DNA of 64,000 nt from Phaffia rhodozyma (Eukaryota > Basidiomycota > Tremellomycetes > Cystofilobasidiales > Mrakiaceae), in assembly GCA_014706385.1 (NCBI GenBank), contig JACGZH010000003.1, forward strand, positions 1,381,501 through 1,445,500, read 5' to 3'. Numbering within the stretch: the first letter of the stretch is position 1; every line of letters starts with the position of its first letter. Below are positions 47,894-60,162 of this stretch, piece after piece. The position numbers and the translations under genes were made by a program. A model generated the notes under the pieces. That model had not been told where the DNA came from and ran no database searches. It worked only from the letters and a program-made list of their open reading frames with translations.

Positions 47894-50166
47894 GATGTTT
47901 CTTTGTTTCTTTCTTCAGGATGCATCATCACTCGTCGTCTCGTAAGGAAAGGAGATACTCATGTAGTTCCGAAGAATTCCTAGCCTTTTTCCTTTGCCAT
48001 CAGAGGTGATAGAGATTACCAAGATGATATTCAGGAACAATCAGAAGGAAAGTGGCAGAAAGCAATCGAAACGGACAAACATAAGGTTTCTGAAAAGAGA
48101 ACAAGACTACACTAATCACCCCCTTACTTCTTCATTACCCCTCGGCCGCCGTTATCGCCGACAGTCAATCGATGTTTAGTCATCTATGGTGTGTCCCTTT
48201 CTAAAGCTCTTTGTTCGGTTCCTTTTTCTTCCGAGGGTGAAGGAGGCAAAAGAGGGAAACAAGGGAAATCCCGGACTGATAACGTAATATGGCAGAGCAG
48301 TTATTTGTAAACATGTGATGCAGAGAAAAGAGAAGGTGAGGGAGCTAGCTTGATGAGCACCAAGAGAACGATCGGTTTGACGCGCCCCAGGAAGGATTAT
48401 GAGGGACACAAGCGCACAAAGGCACAAGGATATACAAGAAGATAAACGAGAGACTGAAAAACTAAACATGAGTGAACTTTAGATAAAGAAGGATGAAAAA
48501 AAAGGAGCCGAGATTAGAATGTATCACTGATTGCAGAGAGAAGAAAACGCTCCAATCAAGAGATAGGAAGAACTCCGCAATGTGTACTCGTGGGCTCTGA
48601 ACGTACACACATACACATGCCTGATCAGATACTTATCGCAATTCTTGCCATACATATGTCATTAGTGTATGAAACATTTTTAATGAATATGGATAGCAGG
48701 AAAGAAGAGAAGGAGTGGAAGCAAACAAGGGGCACTCCTTTCTTGTTACATAGAGAAAGAAGGAGCTCGGGAAGGACCATAGCGATGGGCTGATGGGTGT
48801 AGCCATGGCAGAGAGAAGATAGGAGTGTGTGTGTATGCGTACATCGTTTATGTGGATAGTCGACTGTGAAAGAAATGAATATTTGCAGGATTACAAACAG
48901 AAACATGAACGGATGGGGAGAAGAGCCGGGACGATGCTTTCTGCGTGCGCAGGCTCTGTTCAAGGATATCTTTCTCTGTCGTCATGCCTCTCTGTTCGGG
49001 CTTGTCCTCGGCTCCCGTACAGATATTCTACAGATCTGGTCGTTCGCTCGGTTCCGATCGAGCGGGCTAATTCCTGTTTCTTGTACAGTCCGACGCCCCA
49101 TTAACTATGAGGCTGGGGTTTGATGGGCAACTAAATGATGAATCCAATTTAACGTTTTCTCTTCTGACTGATATCGGACTATGAGCTAGATCTATCTGTT
49201 TAAGAGGATGAGTATCTGGATCAGGAAGATCGCAGATTCGATCAAGAAACTAAATATCGACGGGTATATTTATACAGACATGCACAGACCGATACATCCA
49301 CTCAACACACGGATAGAGAAATGACAACCATAAAGAGGCGTGGCGAAAGAATGACCAATAGAGATGATAGCAGGTGTTCTGTTGGTCTGGGTGAATGTTC
49401 CCATCTTGCTCGCCTGCCTGCCATAATGAATACGATTCGGGCTGAACTATATGGCAACAAGGACACGAGTGCAAACAGACCGGGTACATGATCCGAAGCT
49501 TCGTCATACCAAGCGCAGGCTCATAGTAAGGAGAAATGATCACAGAGCCAACCATCAACCTTGACGATCTGGTTCTCAGAGAGAGAGACACGCAAGTAGT
49601 CTACACTATGAAAGAAAGTGCCTGTCTATCGTATTTAGAGCCGGTACCCACCCGTACCGTAGCCAGCCGGACATGATCCCGGCCGATAGGTCATGGGTGG
49701 AGAGGCCCGGACAGAATTGGCCAGCGCTCCACACAGCATGCGCCACATACCCCATTTGATCCCGTCTAGATTGGATTTCCTCAAGGGCGCCCGTTTTAAC
49801 TTCTCTTCTAGGAACCACCCGCAGTGCATGGCGACGTGATGTATTTCCAGTATTGCGCTTGGTGCCTGTGTTTATCATATCTTCCCTGTGCGCACAATGC
49901 CCTGGTGCCTAATGCCCTAGTGCCTAATGCCCTAGTGCCTAATGCCCTGGTGTCTATTGCCTAAGCCCATTTCTCTCCCCCCCCTCCCGCTCGCCCTGTT
50001 CCTTCATTTAATCTGGCCCTCTGCCCTGCTTTCAGCCCACGTTCACTTTCTTCCCCTTCTTGTACCTTTCTTCCTTCCCGTTCCCCCATCAACCCCTCTG
50101 ACCTTCCAACGGTTTCCTCTGCCTTCCCCATTCCTTTAGTCGTGTCTGTCTGTTGGGTTCCCATCC
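47894..50166. other. 2.3-kb intergenic region, no supportable gene
   Basis: Mostly A/G-rich from 47900 to 48800 and mixed afterwards. Short open frames occur on both strands, including a minus 64-codon frame at 49635-49829, but none has a recognised motif or convincing splice partners. A 15-bp tandem repeat lies at 49896-49955. From about 49975 on it is C/T-rich, the likely leader of the SFP1-like gene. Confidence 0.45.
49896..49955 (+). repeat. Four copies of a 15-bp repeat AATGCCCTAGTGCCT
   Basis: Four head-to-tail 15-bp units, nearly identical (CTAG versus CTGG), with a decayed fifth, about 210 bp upstream of the SFP1-like start. Confidence 0.9.
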
Positions 50167-52634
50167 ATGTCGACGACATCACCGGTAGCCATCATGAATA
50201 CAATGCCAAACGAAAGTAATGACCAAGTGACATATCTTTATCCACCGGTGCCCAGGTCGAACGGCCGTCCGTCCGCCTCACCGTTATCAAACACCTCGAC
50301 CTTGTCGTCATCGTCCTCCCGACCGATCCCTTTACCTCAACGGCCAGGGTTTGGACCAAGAAACAGTCTGTCCAACTCGTTCTCCGCCCGGTCTCCCTTT
50401 GCCAGAAGCCTCCGTCCAGGCTCCTTCGGCCTTGGCTTCCCGGTCATGGGCAGCTACGAGGAGACCATGCATCGTACAGGCAGCTGGAAAGGCAAGTTCG
50501 TCGGTTCGGAGGTCGGCTTTCCCTGGCAAGCTGGTGGGGTCGAGTAAGTCCTGATGTTCTCTTTGCCATCCTATCGACGGGTGGATGGTCTCCTACTCTT
50601 TCATCCTCCTTAATGGCTTCCGCTTATTCATCCGTTCTTCGTTTCAGTACACATGATTTCTCGATGCACCTCTCGACCTCTATAGATTCCACCCAAGACT
50701 CCTCCTCCAAGCTAGACAATCGGGAGGCAGATTATTGCCAGAACTACAACTGCTGCGGACAGGAGCTAAGTTCCATGCATGATCTACTTGAGCATGTGAG
50801 TTCTCTACACCTCTCTTGGCTTTCCCATCATTGTGTTCCCGCTCATCCTGCTCATTCTCATCCTGCTCATTCTCATCCTGCTCATTCTCATCCTGCTCGT
50901 TCTCATCCATCTTGCCGGTTCTTATGCACTGTCCCCCAGTATGAAGATTGCCATGTCATTATCCTCCCGTCCCCTTCGGCACCTCACAGAGACCTGCTTG
51001 ATATGGAGTTTGACGATTCGCCCTCTTCCGGCTCGTCTTCCTCCTCCAGCTCCTTCTCCGCTGGCTCGTCATCCACTCAGGCGGCTACGACCTCTCCAAC
51101 CTACACGCTCACAACACCGATCACCAATCGTTCACCCTCGCTCGAGGATGCGTCGCCTCCTTTCAAGAAGCGGACGCCTATCCCAGCATCGGCACCTCTC
51201 CAGCTATCAGACGTGCTGGCCTCGGCCGGAAACAGTGCGTTTGAGACTTCCATCCTGTCTCCCTTCCCATCCAACTCGAGCCATGCTTTGTCGCCTTCGG
51301 TTTCATCTCCTTCGGTCTCACCATCGTTCTACGCAAGTCCAGTCCCGAGCTCAGTCAATGAGAAGAAGACAAAGCAGGCTCTGGCCGCCAGAGCGGCTTT
51401 TGTCAACGGCGGTAGAGGCGGCTCAACCATGAGAACAGACAGGTGGCACTACCCTTCGGACGATCAAACGCTTGGTCATGCCGACATCCTTTGGGAGGGT
51501 GAGTACAAATTTCCGCCTCCCACCATCTCTGGGGACGCTAGAACAGAAGGAAAGGCTGGCTTGGATACCACTCTGTTGTTCTCGTCTATGCCCCAGCAGA
51601 CAAAGACTCCGGCAAGCTCGCCCCATTCGACCGCAACCCAGCTTGGTAAACGATCAACCCCAAACTCGTTCTCCGTCCAAGGACAACATTCTAAAGTACA
51701 GGACGAAACAAACACCGCAGCACCCTCAACGCTGCTTGCTATCCCTCCGCCTCCACCCTCGTCCAACCAGAAACTGTACCACTGCCCGACTCCCGGATGC
51801 AACAAGTCTTACAGTAAGTCTCCCCGAACGAATTTCCTTCGAAGAAAGAAACGCTGAACTCTTTCTCTCATATTGCTTTCGTTCTCGTTCTCACTGTCAT
51901 CTTCGTCCTTTTCCACCTCCACTAGAACAACAGAACGGTCTGAAATATCATCTTAAAGTCGGCCAGTGCGATTTCAACGTTCGGGACGGCGTTGAGAACG
52001 GTCTGTCCGAAGAGCAAGCCGAAGAAAAGAGCAGACCGTATCAGTGCCAGGTCGGTGGCGGCTGTTGGAAGCGTTACCGACAGATGAACGGTTTGAGGTA
52101 TCATTACCTGAACTCTGGTAGGTCATATTCTTGATTTTCTACTGTGCTTGCGATATGATCATCCGATGCTGATTACGCCGTTCTTCTCCCTCAGGTGCTC
52201 ATGGGGCAATTGGACTAGCACTGATCCAACAAGGAAAGCATATTAACCCGAAAGGTGGAACCCTACCCTCGACCATGGGTGCCAGTGCACAAGGCAATTC
52301 CAAACCTACACCGTCCTCCTCCGCTTCATCCCCCTCGGCCTCCCCAAATCCAAACCAGAGTCAGAGCCCAATCGGCTTCACCTCACTCGCTGCACTCTGC
52401 ACCGTCCCTGGTTCGGCGTTGAACAACGCGGACCAACCGATCGCTCGACCAGGAAACTGGCCGCTAAACTCACTGGCTCCCGAGTTGCAGCAGCGGATAC
52501 TGCAACAACAGCAGCACGGCCCCTCGCCTATTCGAGCCGAAGAAGAAATGTTGTGGAGCGTGGACGAAGGAGTCGAGGCCGATGCCGATGGGGATGGTGA
52601 GGCTGTTGCCGATGAAGACGTTGACATGAACTAA
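50167..52634 (+). CDS. SFP1-like C2H2 zinc-finger transcription factor, 676 aa
   Basis: Nuclear regulator resembling Sfp1, which in yeast controls ribosomal-protein and cell-size genes. Exons 50167-50543, 50648-50795, 50940-51813, 51926-52117 and 52195-52634 sum to 677 codons. Family marks: an N-terminal GSYEETMHRTGSWKG block, a first finger CQNYNCCGQELSSMHDLLEH joined across intron 2 to YEDCHVI (the C2-H2 of the 'LLEH.EE.H' finger), a long Ser-rich linker with FKKRTPIPA, a second finger YHCPTPGCNKSYKQQNGLKY with H..H, and a third, YQCQVGGGCWKRYRQMNGLR, with YHYLNSGAHGAIGLALI. Pro/Ser-rich and acidic regions close the protein. Intron 2 is unusual (see findings). Target genes cannot be read from sequence. 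Confidence 0.88.
50843..50908 (+). repeat. 15-bp tandem repeat TCATCCTGCTCATTC inside intron 2
   Basis: Four units plus a partial one, open in the gene's own frame and encoding SHPAH repeats if the intron is kept. Confidence 0.9.
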
Positions 52635-54166
52635 CTCGTCGAAACTAGCATTCGTTATTTTCTTGCTTCTAATTTGCATTCTTGAGACATTCCTCCCTCT
52701 CTATCTAACCGTAATTACTGCCAGATCTTATCGTTCATCGGACAGTATAGAGGGATTCAGCCAACGAAGGAAAAGGCTCCTTCTAGAACCAAATTCGTCC
52801 TTCTCTCTGACTTGTCTTGTCTTCTCTGTTCTTTTCTATTCTTTTTCCTTCGCTTCTTGTTTTCTCCACTTCTTCTTATCAACAATTGTACATCATATGG
52901 TATCTTCCCAATTAACTTGTCTGCGTACTTCAAATTTTCTCTTTCCCCCTCGATGGTCTACGGCTCTCGTGTATGTCTGTTCTTGATCTTGTTCATTCTT
53001 CATATATCTATTACTTCCTTTTATTTGTTCAAATTAACCTATCGAATCCTCCGGGAGGCATTCAACATACACTTTAGACGCTTTGTTTCCTCTGTGTGCT
53101 CTTTCTCTATATCTCTTTCTCAATCCTTGGAAATGGCCTCGCGTGGTTGATTTTATAATGTCTAACTTCACTTTCGGTTCTCGGTTTCTCGGTTCTTCTC
53201 TCTTTCTCTTGACATGCCACACGATCGCAAGAGGATGATCCGAGATAAAGACCAGGTTGTTGTTCTTATCGAGCTCATATGTACTGTCGATCCTTTCTTT
53301 GTTGTCGTCTTCGGTTTCCTCTTCTTCCCCTCGGTCTTTTTCTTTTCCTTCGTGTTCCTGCTTGCCGTCTCTCCGTTTGCTGTCTCCTTGGTTTGTGTCG
53401 AGGTCAGAGATTAGTCTGCGATCACAACGGATCGGTTTGAGCTATGTCAGGTCGGAAGCATGGATGCGAGAACGTGGTTACATCTTGAGAAACGCTGGTG
53501 TTAAAATAAGACGATGAGAGGACGAGATGGGATGGGATGGGAATGGAATGAAATGAGATGAAATGAAACAAGATCGAATGAAGCAAGTAGAGAAGGAGAA
53601 GAGCGAAAAGAGAGTACATGTGCCGGAGCGAGTGGGAGAGGGGCTGTGAACTCGGAGGAAGAACATGAAGTAACAAGGGAAGCTAAAAAAAGGGAGGAAG
53701 TAAGTGGAAAATTGAAGATGGGTACGGAAAGAAAAGAAAGGAGAGTATCAGAGAAATGCATCGGTACAACATCATCTGAAAAGAGATAGAGAGGAAAGAG
53801 GAAAAGAAGAGAACCAGAGAAAAAGCAAGGGGCGTGAGAAGCCACAGAAACCAAACGGACTCAATTGAAAGACCGCAGGAAGAAAAAAGATAAGGAAAAC
53901 GTATGTTTGAAACAGAAAGCCACCCAAAGAAGAAAAAACAAAGGGGGAAGAAAAGGCTGAAAAGAAGATCACAGCAGCGGGAGAAATTGCCTGTTGTGCG
54001 TTCCCCAGAGAAAAAACAATGAAAATAAATTAAACCCGATTGTTTAGAGAACAGAGAATCACATCTATGGGCATATCAAGAGACAAGAAAGGACAAACCC
54101 GATTATCAAGCTTGGTAGATCAAAGATCTGAACGAATAACCCACGTGGTGTGAAGACCGAAAAGCG
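52635..54166. other. 1.5-kb convergent intergenic region, C/T-rich then A/G-rich
   Basis: The first half (to about 53400) is strongly pyrimidine-rich and the second half strongly purine-rich on the plus strand, so each gene's 3' flank is T-rich on its own sense strand. It contains GGGATGGGATGGGAATGGAATG-like short repeats at 53525-53575. No gene was recognised. Confidence 0.5.
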
Positions 54167-57100
54167 TTAGCCTCCGAACACATGGAGCTCAGAAGTAGCA
54201 AGAAAGAAGGAAGTAAGACAGACATCTTTCTTGATTGAAAAACAGGCAGAACAAGTTACGGGTCGACCATCTGGAGAGACCAATGTGCACGTCAAATCGA
54301 ACGACGGGGCTGTCCCTTCAAATGCGCACTTTGTGAACAGCTCGCCATACTCCAAAAAACTGATCATACCAAATCGAAAGTGATCAACACATCGTGATCA
54401 GTCATTCGTATCTAGAAGTTTTAGAGAAGAGAAAAAGAAAAGGACAGCCTGAACAAACCTTTGCTTTTCCATGATTTCCCAGATGTGCTTTCCTTCCCAC
54501 TCATCCAATATTCTTCCTCCTTCTGGCACTGGCTCACCTTCGCGGTCCCCAAACAGGAGCTCTCCCTCCGCCCACTCTGTGAGGATGCAGAGCTCTGGAG
54601 ACGCAGCCACAATTTCGCCTGTCCGTCTCCAGATGGCAGTCGGTGTACCTGTGAGGGGAAACAAAGTGCTCGTCAAGTCTGATAACGAGGCCAGGAGAGC
54701 TTCTTCGAGAAGAATGTCCTGGAACGTTGTGTGATTCGCTCTGGATCCCAACAGCCCAGAGCAAACGAGAAGCGGAGAGGAAGGACGTTCAATGGATCAA
54801 TTGTGAGGTATCAAGACAAGAATTTATAGGGTGAACTCACGACATGGAGAGCATCTTTGGTCGGAACTCGGCTATGCTCTGTACCAATCTCATCGCATCC
54901 ATTTCACCATATCTAAGTAAACAGGATAAAAAGAGACAGACCAACCGGTCAGATTCGAATATTCCTTTCGAGAAGAAACCACAGTCGATCAGTTATACAG
55001 AAGACGAGAACACGACGGGCGAACCTTTCTCTAGCAAATTTGATCATCCGCCGGTATGTTTTTCCGTACTGACAAACAAACAGAAAAGGAGAATGAAACA
55101 GGCAAATCGAAAAGATGAATTCGAAAAAACCCAAATTTCAGTGTTTTGTCCGCAAGAGGAAAGATAATCAAGAGAAGGAAGAAGACACTGACCTGGTACG
55201 GTCGGGTAACTCTCTTATCTGCTGGTTTTCGTATCTGTCCGTCGACAATTCTGCTTTGTTCTTTGCCTGATCTACCTTTCGTTATATTCGTCCTGAGTCG
55301 GTCGTCGTCTTCTCCTTCGTTGCCTGGCCGGTACAAACCATGCTTCTGTTTCAAGAGGTCTAAAGGTCTTTCACCTTCCGTAGGTGGTGGTGTCCTATTT
55401 CCCATTGAGTCTGGTTGATTTTGGCCGGATAACTGTGACTGCGAGCCAAAAGGAAAGTTTGCGGACTGGTTTGACTGCGAGTGTTCAACGGGGGCATGTT
55501 GAGAATCGAGCCCCAATGAAGTTGAGAATCTATTCATTTGTGGGTCGATGCGTGACGAGTCGGGTTGAACAGACGAAGCAGATGTGGATGGCTGTAACTG
55601 TGACTGTGATTGTGATGTCGGTAGTGACTGTTGCTGCTGCTGCTGCTGTTGTGACTGTGAAAGAGTGGATGGATGTGATGACCGCTGTTGATGTAAAGAC
55701 ATCTGGCTCCTCCAGAACGATGGATCTCCACCTCGAGGCCAAGAACGGTCGATCTCTTGTTCCTCCCGTGGATCTGTTGGAGGTATCGATCGGACGTCGG
55801 ACGGATCAAACTGGTGTTTCTGAGGAGCGAAATCTTGAGATGGACCGAACAGATTCGATTGAGTGGGGTAAGCTGAATGTGAACCGAGTAATTGTTGTTG
55901 TTGCTGCTGCTGTTGCTGTTGTTGTTGTGGCAACGGTCGGTGAGACGGTGGCTGGAGAGGAGGAGGTCCCGTTTGTGGTTGCGGCGGTGTGTGTTGGTGA
56001 TCTTGATGTTGAGCAAAGAGCGTCGCGAGGAAGCCAGGGGTAAGTGGATCTGGGGAAAGCGCACTTGCTGCCGAGCGACCAGAAAGATGAGCCGGTTTGG
56101 CAGATACTCTGGGAAAATCATCAGTTGAACTTGCTGGGTTGAATCCAGCCGAGAGGGACGGTGGGGATAGCTGAGGATTCATCGAGGATGACTGAAGCTC
56201 TCCCGATGTCGAGCTCAGACTCGGTCTGTTATCTTTTCCATGTTCCCAACCTTGATCACCATTCTCATCATTCGGACTACGCTGGTATTCATTCTTGCCT
56301 ACAAACACCTTGAACTCGTCCGGAATTGGCTTCGCTTGAAGGTTGGTAAATGGTTGAATAATCCTGGATGGGTCCGGATGAGAATCTTCCGTGGACTGAC
56401 AAGCACGGGAAGATGAAGGTGGGATGGATGAAGGGTTTGTTGACGACGAAGGAGACGGTGTATGTTGATCCCCAGAGTGTACGGACGACGGGCCGGCCGT
56501 CAGAGGTGGTGGCTGCGCGACGTTAGCACAAGTCGACAATCCATGGGTAGTTGAGATGGCCTCTTTCGACTTTTTGTTTGGCAAACTCGATTTCGAGTTC
56601 GGTCTCTGTTTAGAAGCTGTCTGGTGGGTGGTTGCCGAGCCAGTGACTCGCTTTGACTTTGGTCCGTTGGATGCTTCGGCCTGCTTGGCCAGTTTCAAAG
56701 CTTCGAGTTCTTCCGGCGTGAACAAATATCGAGCTTTTTTCTTCTCTCCCTCGATACAAGGTTCGTCTCGTTTATGGCATCTGACACAAGGCCTAGTATC
56801 CGAGCATGTAAGATGAGCTATGAAAGGCAAGAGAGAAAAGATAATGCCGGATGGCAAACGGTTAACTCAGTCAAGTACATCTCTAGGAATGATATCTGCC
56901 CATCACAAAGTGAGAGAAGGATATGTAGACCACGATTCTGCCTACCTTTCTGACAACTTAGGCAAGCTGTAGAACACAGATACGAAATTCAAAGGAGAGA
57001 TTAGGAAGAAAAGAACAAAGAGTGAGCTGATAGGTAGATTCTTTTTTGAAACGCTCGGTATCAATGATGAAAATGGATCCAAATAAAAGTAGAAGTCCCT

Positions 57101-57254
57101 CTCCCCAAAGAGATTGGGTCGAATTCAAAATGATGCACAAACCTCTACTGGTCTTCCTCTTCTTGGCCGATTTGGCGGACTCCTGTGCTTTACCATTCGA
57201 AACCGGTTCTGAAGACATTGGTGAATTTGATGAATGGACAGTAACGGTCGACAT
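54167..57254 (-). CDS. ERT1: ERT1/RDS2-type Zn2Cys6 transcription factor with PAS domain
   Basis: Activator type that in other fungi controls gluconeogenesis and ethanol or other non-fermentable carbon use. The start at 57254 is MSTVTVHSSNSP, then KRKTSR. The zinc cluster is built from three exons: RACLSCQK (about 56969-56948) joined to AHLTCSDTRPCVRCHKRDE.. (from 56818), giving C-x2-C-x6-C-x5-C-x2-C-x6-C. KKKARYLFTPEEL follows, matching the KRKKAKYL of this family. A long Ser/Gln-rich middle holds two polyQ tracts, then YGKTYRRMIKFARER, DAMRLVQSIAEFRPKM and the PAS-like GTPTAIWRRTGEIVAASPEL with CILTEWAEGELLFG, ending in DLTCTLVSPDGRPVTCSACF and SIKKDV. The order matches ERT1/RDS2 throughout. 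Its polyQ and disordered middle are longer than in yeast. Confidence 0.88.
55617..55931 (-). repeat. Two polyglutamine (CAG/CAA) tracts within the ERT1-like gene
   Basis: CAG/CAA runs at about 55890-55925 (11-12 Gln) and about 55630-55655 (7-8 Gln) on the coding strand. Mixed CAG and CAA codons suggest they are kept as protein features rather than being fresh slippage products. Confidence 0.8.
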
Positions 57255-58219
57255 CTGTAACAGATTGCCTTGAGAGGAACTCAGACGTGTATTCTTTGGG
57301 TTGAATACAACCGAGACTTTTTTAAGAGAGAGCTGGCGGGAAACCTGGATCAGAAGTCAAAGAGAGGATGATGGATGAGATTGACGCGCCCATTGATCTG
57401 AATATGAGGATCCGTTCAAGTACTCTCTCTTCCTCTCTCCCTCAGTTTCATCCGAACCATCACTAAATCTTTCAAGGTCTTCGACAGACACTCAGCATAC
57501 ACAACAGACTACTCACTCTAGGCTGGACGGAGATGATCGTCGTTTGTGTTTAGTCGCGTTTGGGCGTTGTTACATCCACTCCCATTGGTTACAACCGACC
57601 GAAGGCCACGTGAGTTTGTTAAATAAACTTGCTCGTTGGTCAATATAAACGACTCGTGTGCTCATACACATATACATACTCATATACATCCACATACATC
57701 TTGGAGACCGTTGAGTGGAAGCTCTTAGTAATCGTAGACGCCAGTAGCGTGATTATTCTCAAAAATACAACGAGAATAGATCCCGCCACGACTTCGGCTG
57801 CCTGCGCCACTTCCTGAACGGAGTCAATTGCCTACGTCCGGCGGGATCTTGATCTCGTTCATATCCACTGGATCGGAATCTGATAAAGCTTTGATGCAGA
57901 TGAGTTCCACCCAGCTTGAGTGAAGATATAAGGAATGGAGCCTTGTTTGGTGGACGGGTAGGACAGGACAGATCGCTAAAGAACACTGGGCACTTTCTCA
58001 TCACATGAGGGGTGGTATTCTGGCCGTCGTTCAATGGCTAATTGTGAACAACATGGCAAGGCAGAGAAGGAAAGCGCAAAGACTGAAAGATTACATGCTA
58101 ATCGATACATTGTTAATCGTATGGCTTTTTTGTGTCTTATAAACCCCCATGACACCCATTCCCTTCAACCCTTTACAACCTGCTTGGATAAAAGAAAGAA
58201 AAAATTGACCCTCAACCCA
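57255..58219. promoter_or_regulatory. ERT1-like promoter and 3' flank of the GFA-domain gene
   Basis: Long upstream region of the ERT1-like gene. It holds GTTAC (57569-57573), GGTTAC in TTGGTTAC context (57587-57592) and CACGTG (57607-57612), then TATAAA (57644-57649) on the plus strand followed by CATATACATAC-type repeats. No plus-strand gene was found behind that TATA. Open frames at 57629-58034 lack motifs. Confidence 0.45.
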
Positions 58220-59489
58220 CTACTCATCCTTGTCCTTCTTGTCCTCCTTTTCCTCCTTATCCTCTTTGTCCTCCTTTTTGTCCTCCTCTTCATCGCGCTT
58301 CTTCTTCCTCGGAGCATCCTGATGATCCTGGATCTTGTTGCCATCGTCGTCCAATAAGTCAGAGTCCTCCTAAAAAGCCGTGTTCCGACGGTTCAAACGA
58401 TGAAGCGTGGCTATCAGGACAACAGCGCAAAAAGAAGACAAATGACTAGAATAGGCATTAGAAACGTACCTTGGCCTCGGCCCATTTTGGTTTACCGTCG
58501 TGGACCAACTCGACTCGTCTGTCATAAAAGATATGACACTTTACTTCGAACGCCTTGGCCGTTTCTCTGTCTGTTCGAATCCCTTCAACCAACGTTGGGA
58601 ACACCAAGCACATATTCCGACCTGTAGGATGTCAGTCCAGAATTCGCAAGACATTTACGTTAGCTTTATCGGGGTGTAGGCCTGAATCCGATCAGACACG
58701 GATGAAATAAGGCGGTGGACCAGGGGGAGGAAACAGGCAAATTTAGGGACGAGCGAGAACGAACCTTCGTCCATGATGGGAGAGTGACAATCTGAGCAAG
58801 CTACCTTGCAAGGCATATCATGTCTGTTTTCCTGAGTCTTGGAGTTGTCTATAGACCCAAGGGGAAAAGGCGTTACAGTGGAAAGTTAAACCGAAGAGGT
58901 TCCCGGCCCGGTCAGTACGGATGAATGGATGGAACACAGACAGGGCAAAGTCAGACTGACAGAACTGTAGATAATCGATCGACTCCTTATCAAACAAGAT
59001 CTTATTCTTTGGGAAGATCGCAGCCCATTGGTAGGGAGCTCCATGAAGTTGCTGACAGGTGGTGCAGTGACAGTACTATTCGGTTTGAACGACGGGAGAG
59101 ATAAAGGAGAACAGAAATAAAAGAAGAAAGAACGACACCAAGAGAGAAGTAAGCGAGCTATGTCTACAGGAGGTTGTGCTCATCAAAAGCTCATACCTTT
59201 GAGTCTAAGGCGTCTGTAGAAATTTATGAGTTTAGATTCAAGGTTGACGAGAAGAAGAGAGGAGTCACAAGGAACAAAATCAGTCTTCCTTCGTACAAAT
59301 GAACCAAACGAGGACAACGATATACAAGGAGGAAGGCGATCGACACGAACCTTTGATGGAGAATCCCCATTTGACCTTATTACAGAAACATGTGCCCCGA
59401 TGGACGTTGAAGTCTTTTGGCTTCAACCCGGTCTCCTCATCGATCACGTATGGTGCCGAGTTTCTCCACTCTTTCTCAGATTCAGGCAT
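58220..59489 (-). CDS. GFA/CENP-V domain zinc protein
   Basis: Member of the glutathione-dependent-formaldehyde-activating (GFA) fold family, zinc proteins with mostly unknown substrates in fungi. Exons 59489-59351, 59213-59197 (17 nt) and 59075-58961 are followed by exons near 58850, 58620 and 58370. Start MPESEKEWRNSAPYVIDEET. Zinc ligands: GTCFCNKVKWGF (CxC), KYCHCTTCQQLHGAPYQW (C-x-C-x2-C) and CKVACSDCHSP (C-x2-C). Core helices include WAAIFPKNKILFDK and NMCLVFPTLVEGIR. The C-terminus is a long acid/base repeat, KKRDEEEDKKEDKEDKEEKE, ending KDKDE, unusual for this family and possibly a nuclear or nucleic-acid tail. CAAG-x-T typical of the catalytic form is not evident, so I give no enzyme name. 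Confidence 0.85.
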
Positions 59490-60162
59490 GTCTCTTTCTT
59501 TTCGAAGTAAGGAAGTAGTGTCAAAGATACTTGTTGTTTGACAAGAAGAGGAGAGAAAAGAAGGAAGAGGAGAAATACTGAGAGACAGATGTATCTTTAT
59601 ACAAAACCCGAAACTCAAGTCCCTTCTGCCTTCATCTCGAATCATGCTCCATCGTCATCTTTGGCATGAACTCTGGCGGCAAGACAAAGCCAGGGATGAA
59701 GAAAGCAGGCTAGAACGGGCCCGATCGACGATCGATGATGGAACACACGATGAAGATATCCAATATACAATTGATTGGCTACTATGACGTTTCTATACGG
59801 GCCGGGGTAACGAAAGTGGGCTGTGCTTGTGGATGCAAATATGTGGCTGGCAAGCAACACGTGATTTTGTGGGTACCCTGCAATGTATAATAATTGGATA
59901 GACTAGATGAAAAGACAGATGAACGTATTACAATATTCAAGCCTAGGGGCTATATAAACGGACAAACAGATCGATAAGGAGAGGAGAGGAGAGAAGAGGA
60001 GACAGGGCTACAAATATGTACGCTTTGGAACAATCAATAGAAGAAAGAAAAATAGGCCGGTCGTCACCGACCACATCACCTTTCAAAGACTATCCCTTCA
60101 GCCGATCGGAGGAAGAACAAAACAGGCAAGACATTTCGGATTGTGGAGTGTATGAAGGTTAT
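59490..60162. other. Spacer between GFA-domain gene and the secreted-protein gene
   Basis: It holds the GFA gene's promoter and the 3' flank of the secreted-protein gene. TATATAAA at 59951-59958 on the plus strand has only a 122-codon antisense frame behind it (60016-60384), which mirrors the repetitive minus-strand exon. I see nothing else. Confidence 0.45.

Noticed and set aside
49635..49829. Minus-strand 64-codon frame with a protein-like Trp/Met segment
   Set aside because: No family recognised, no TATA or neighbouring exon that fits, and another frame is equally open over the same bases.
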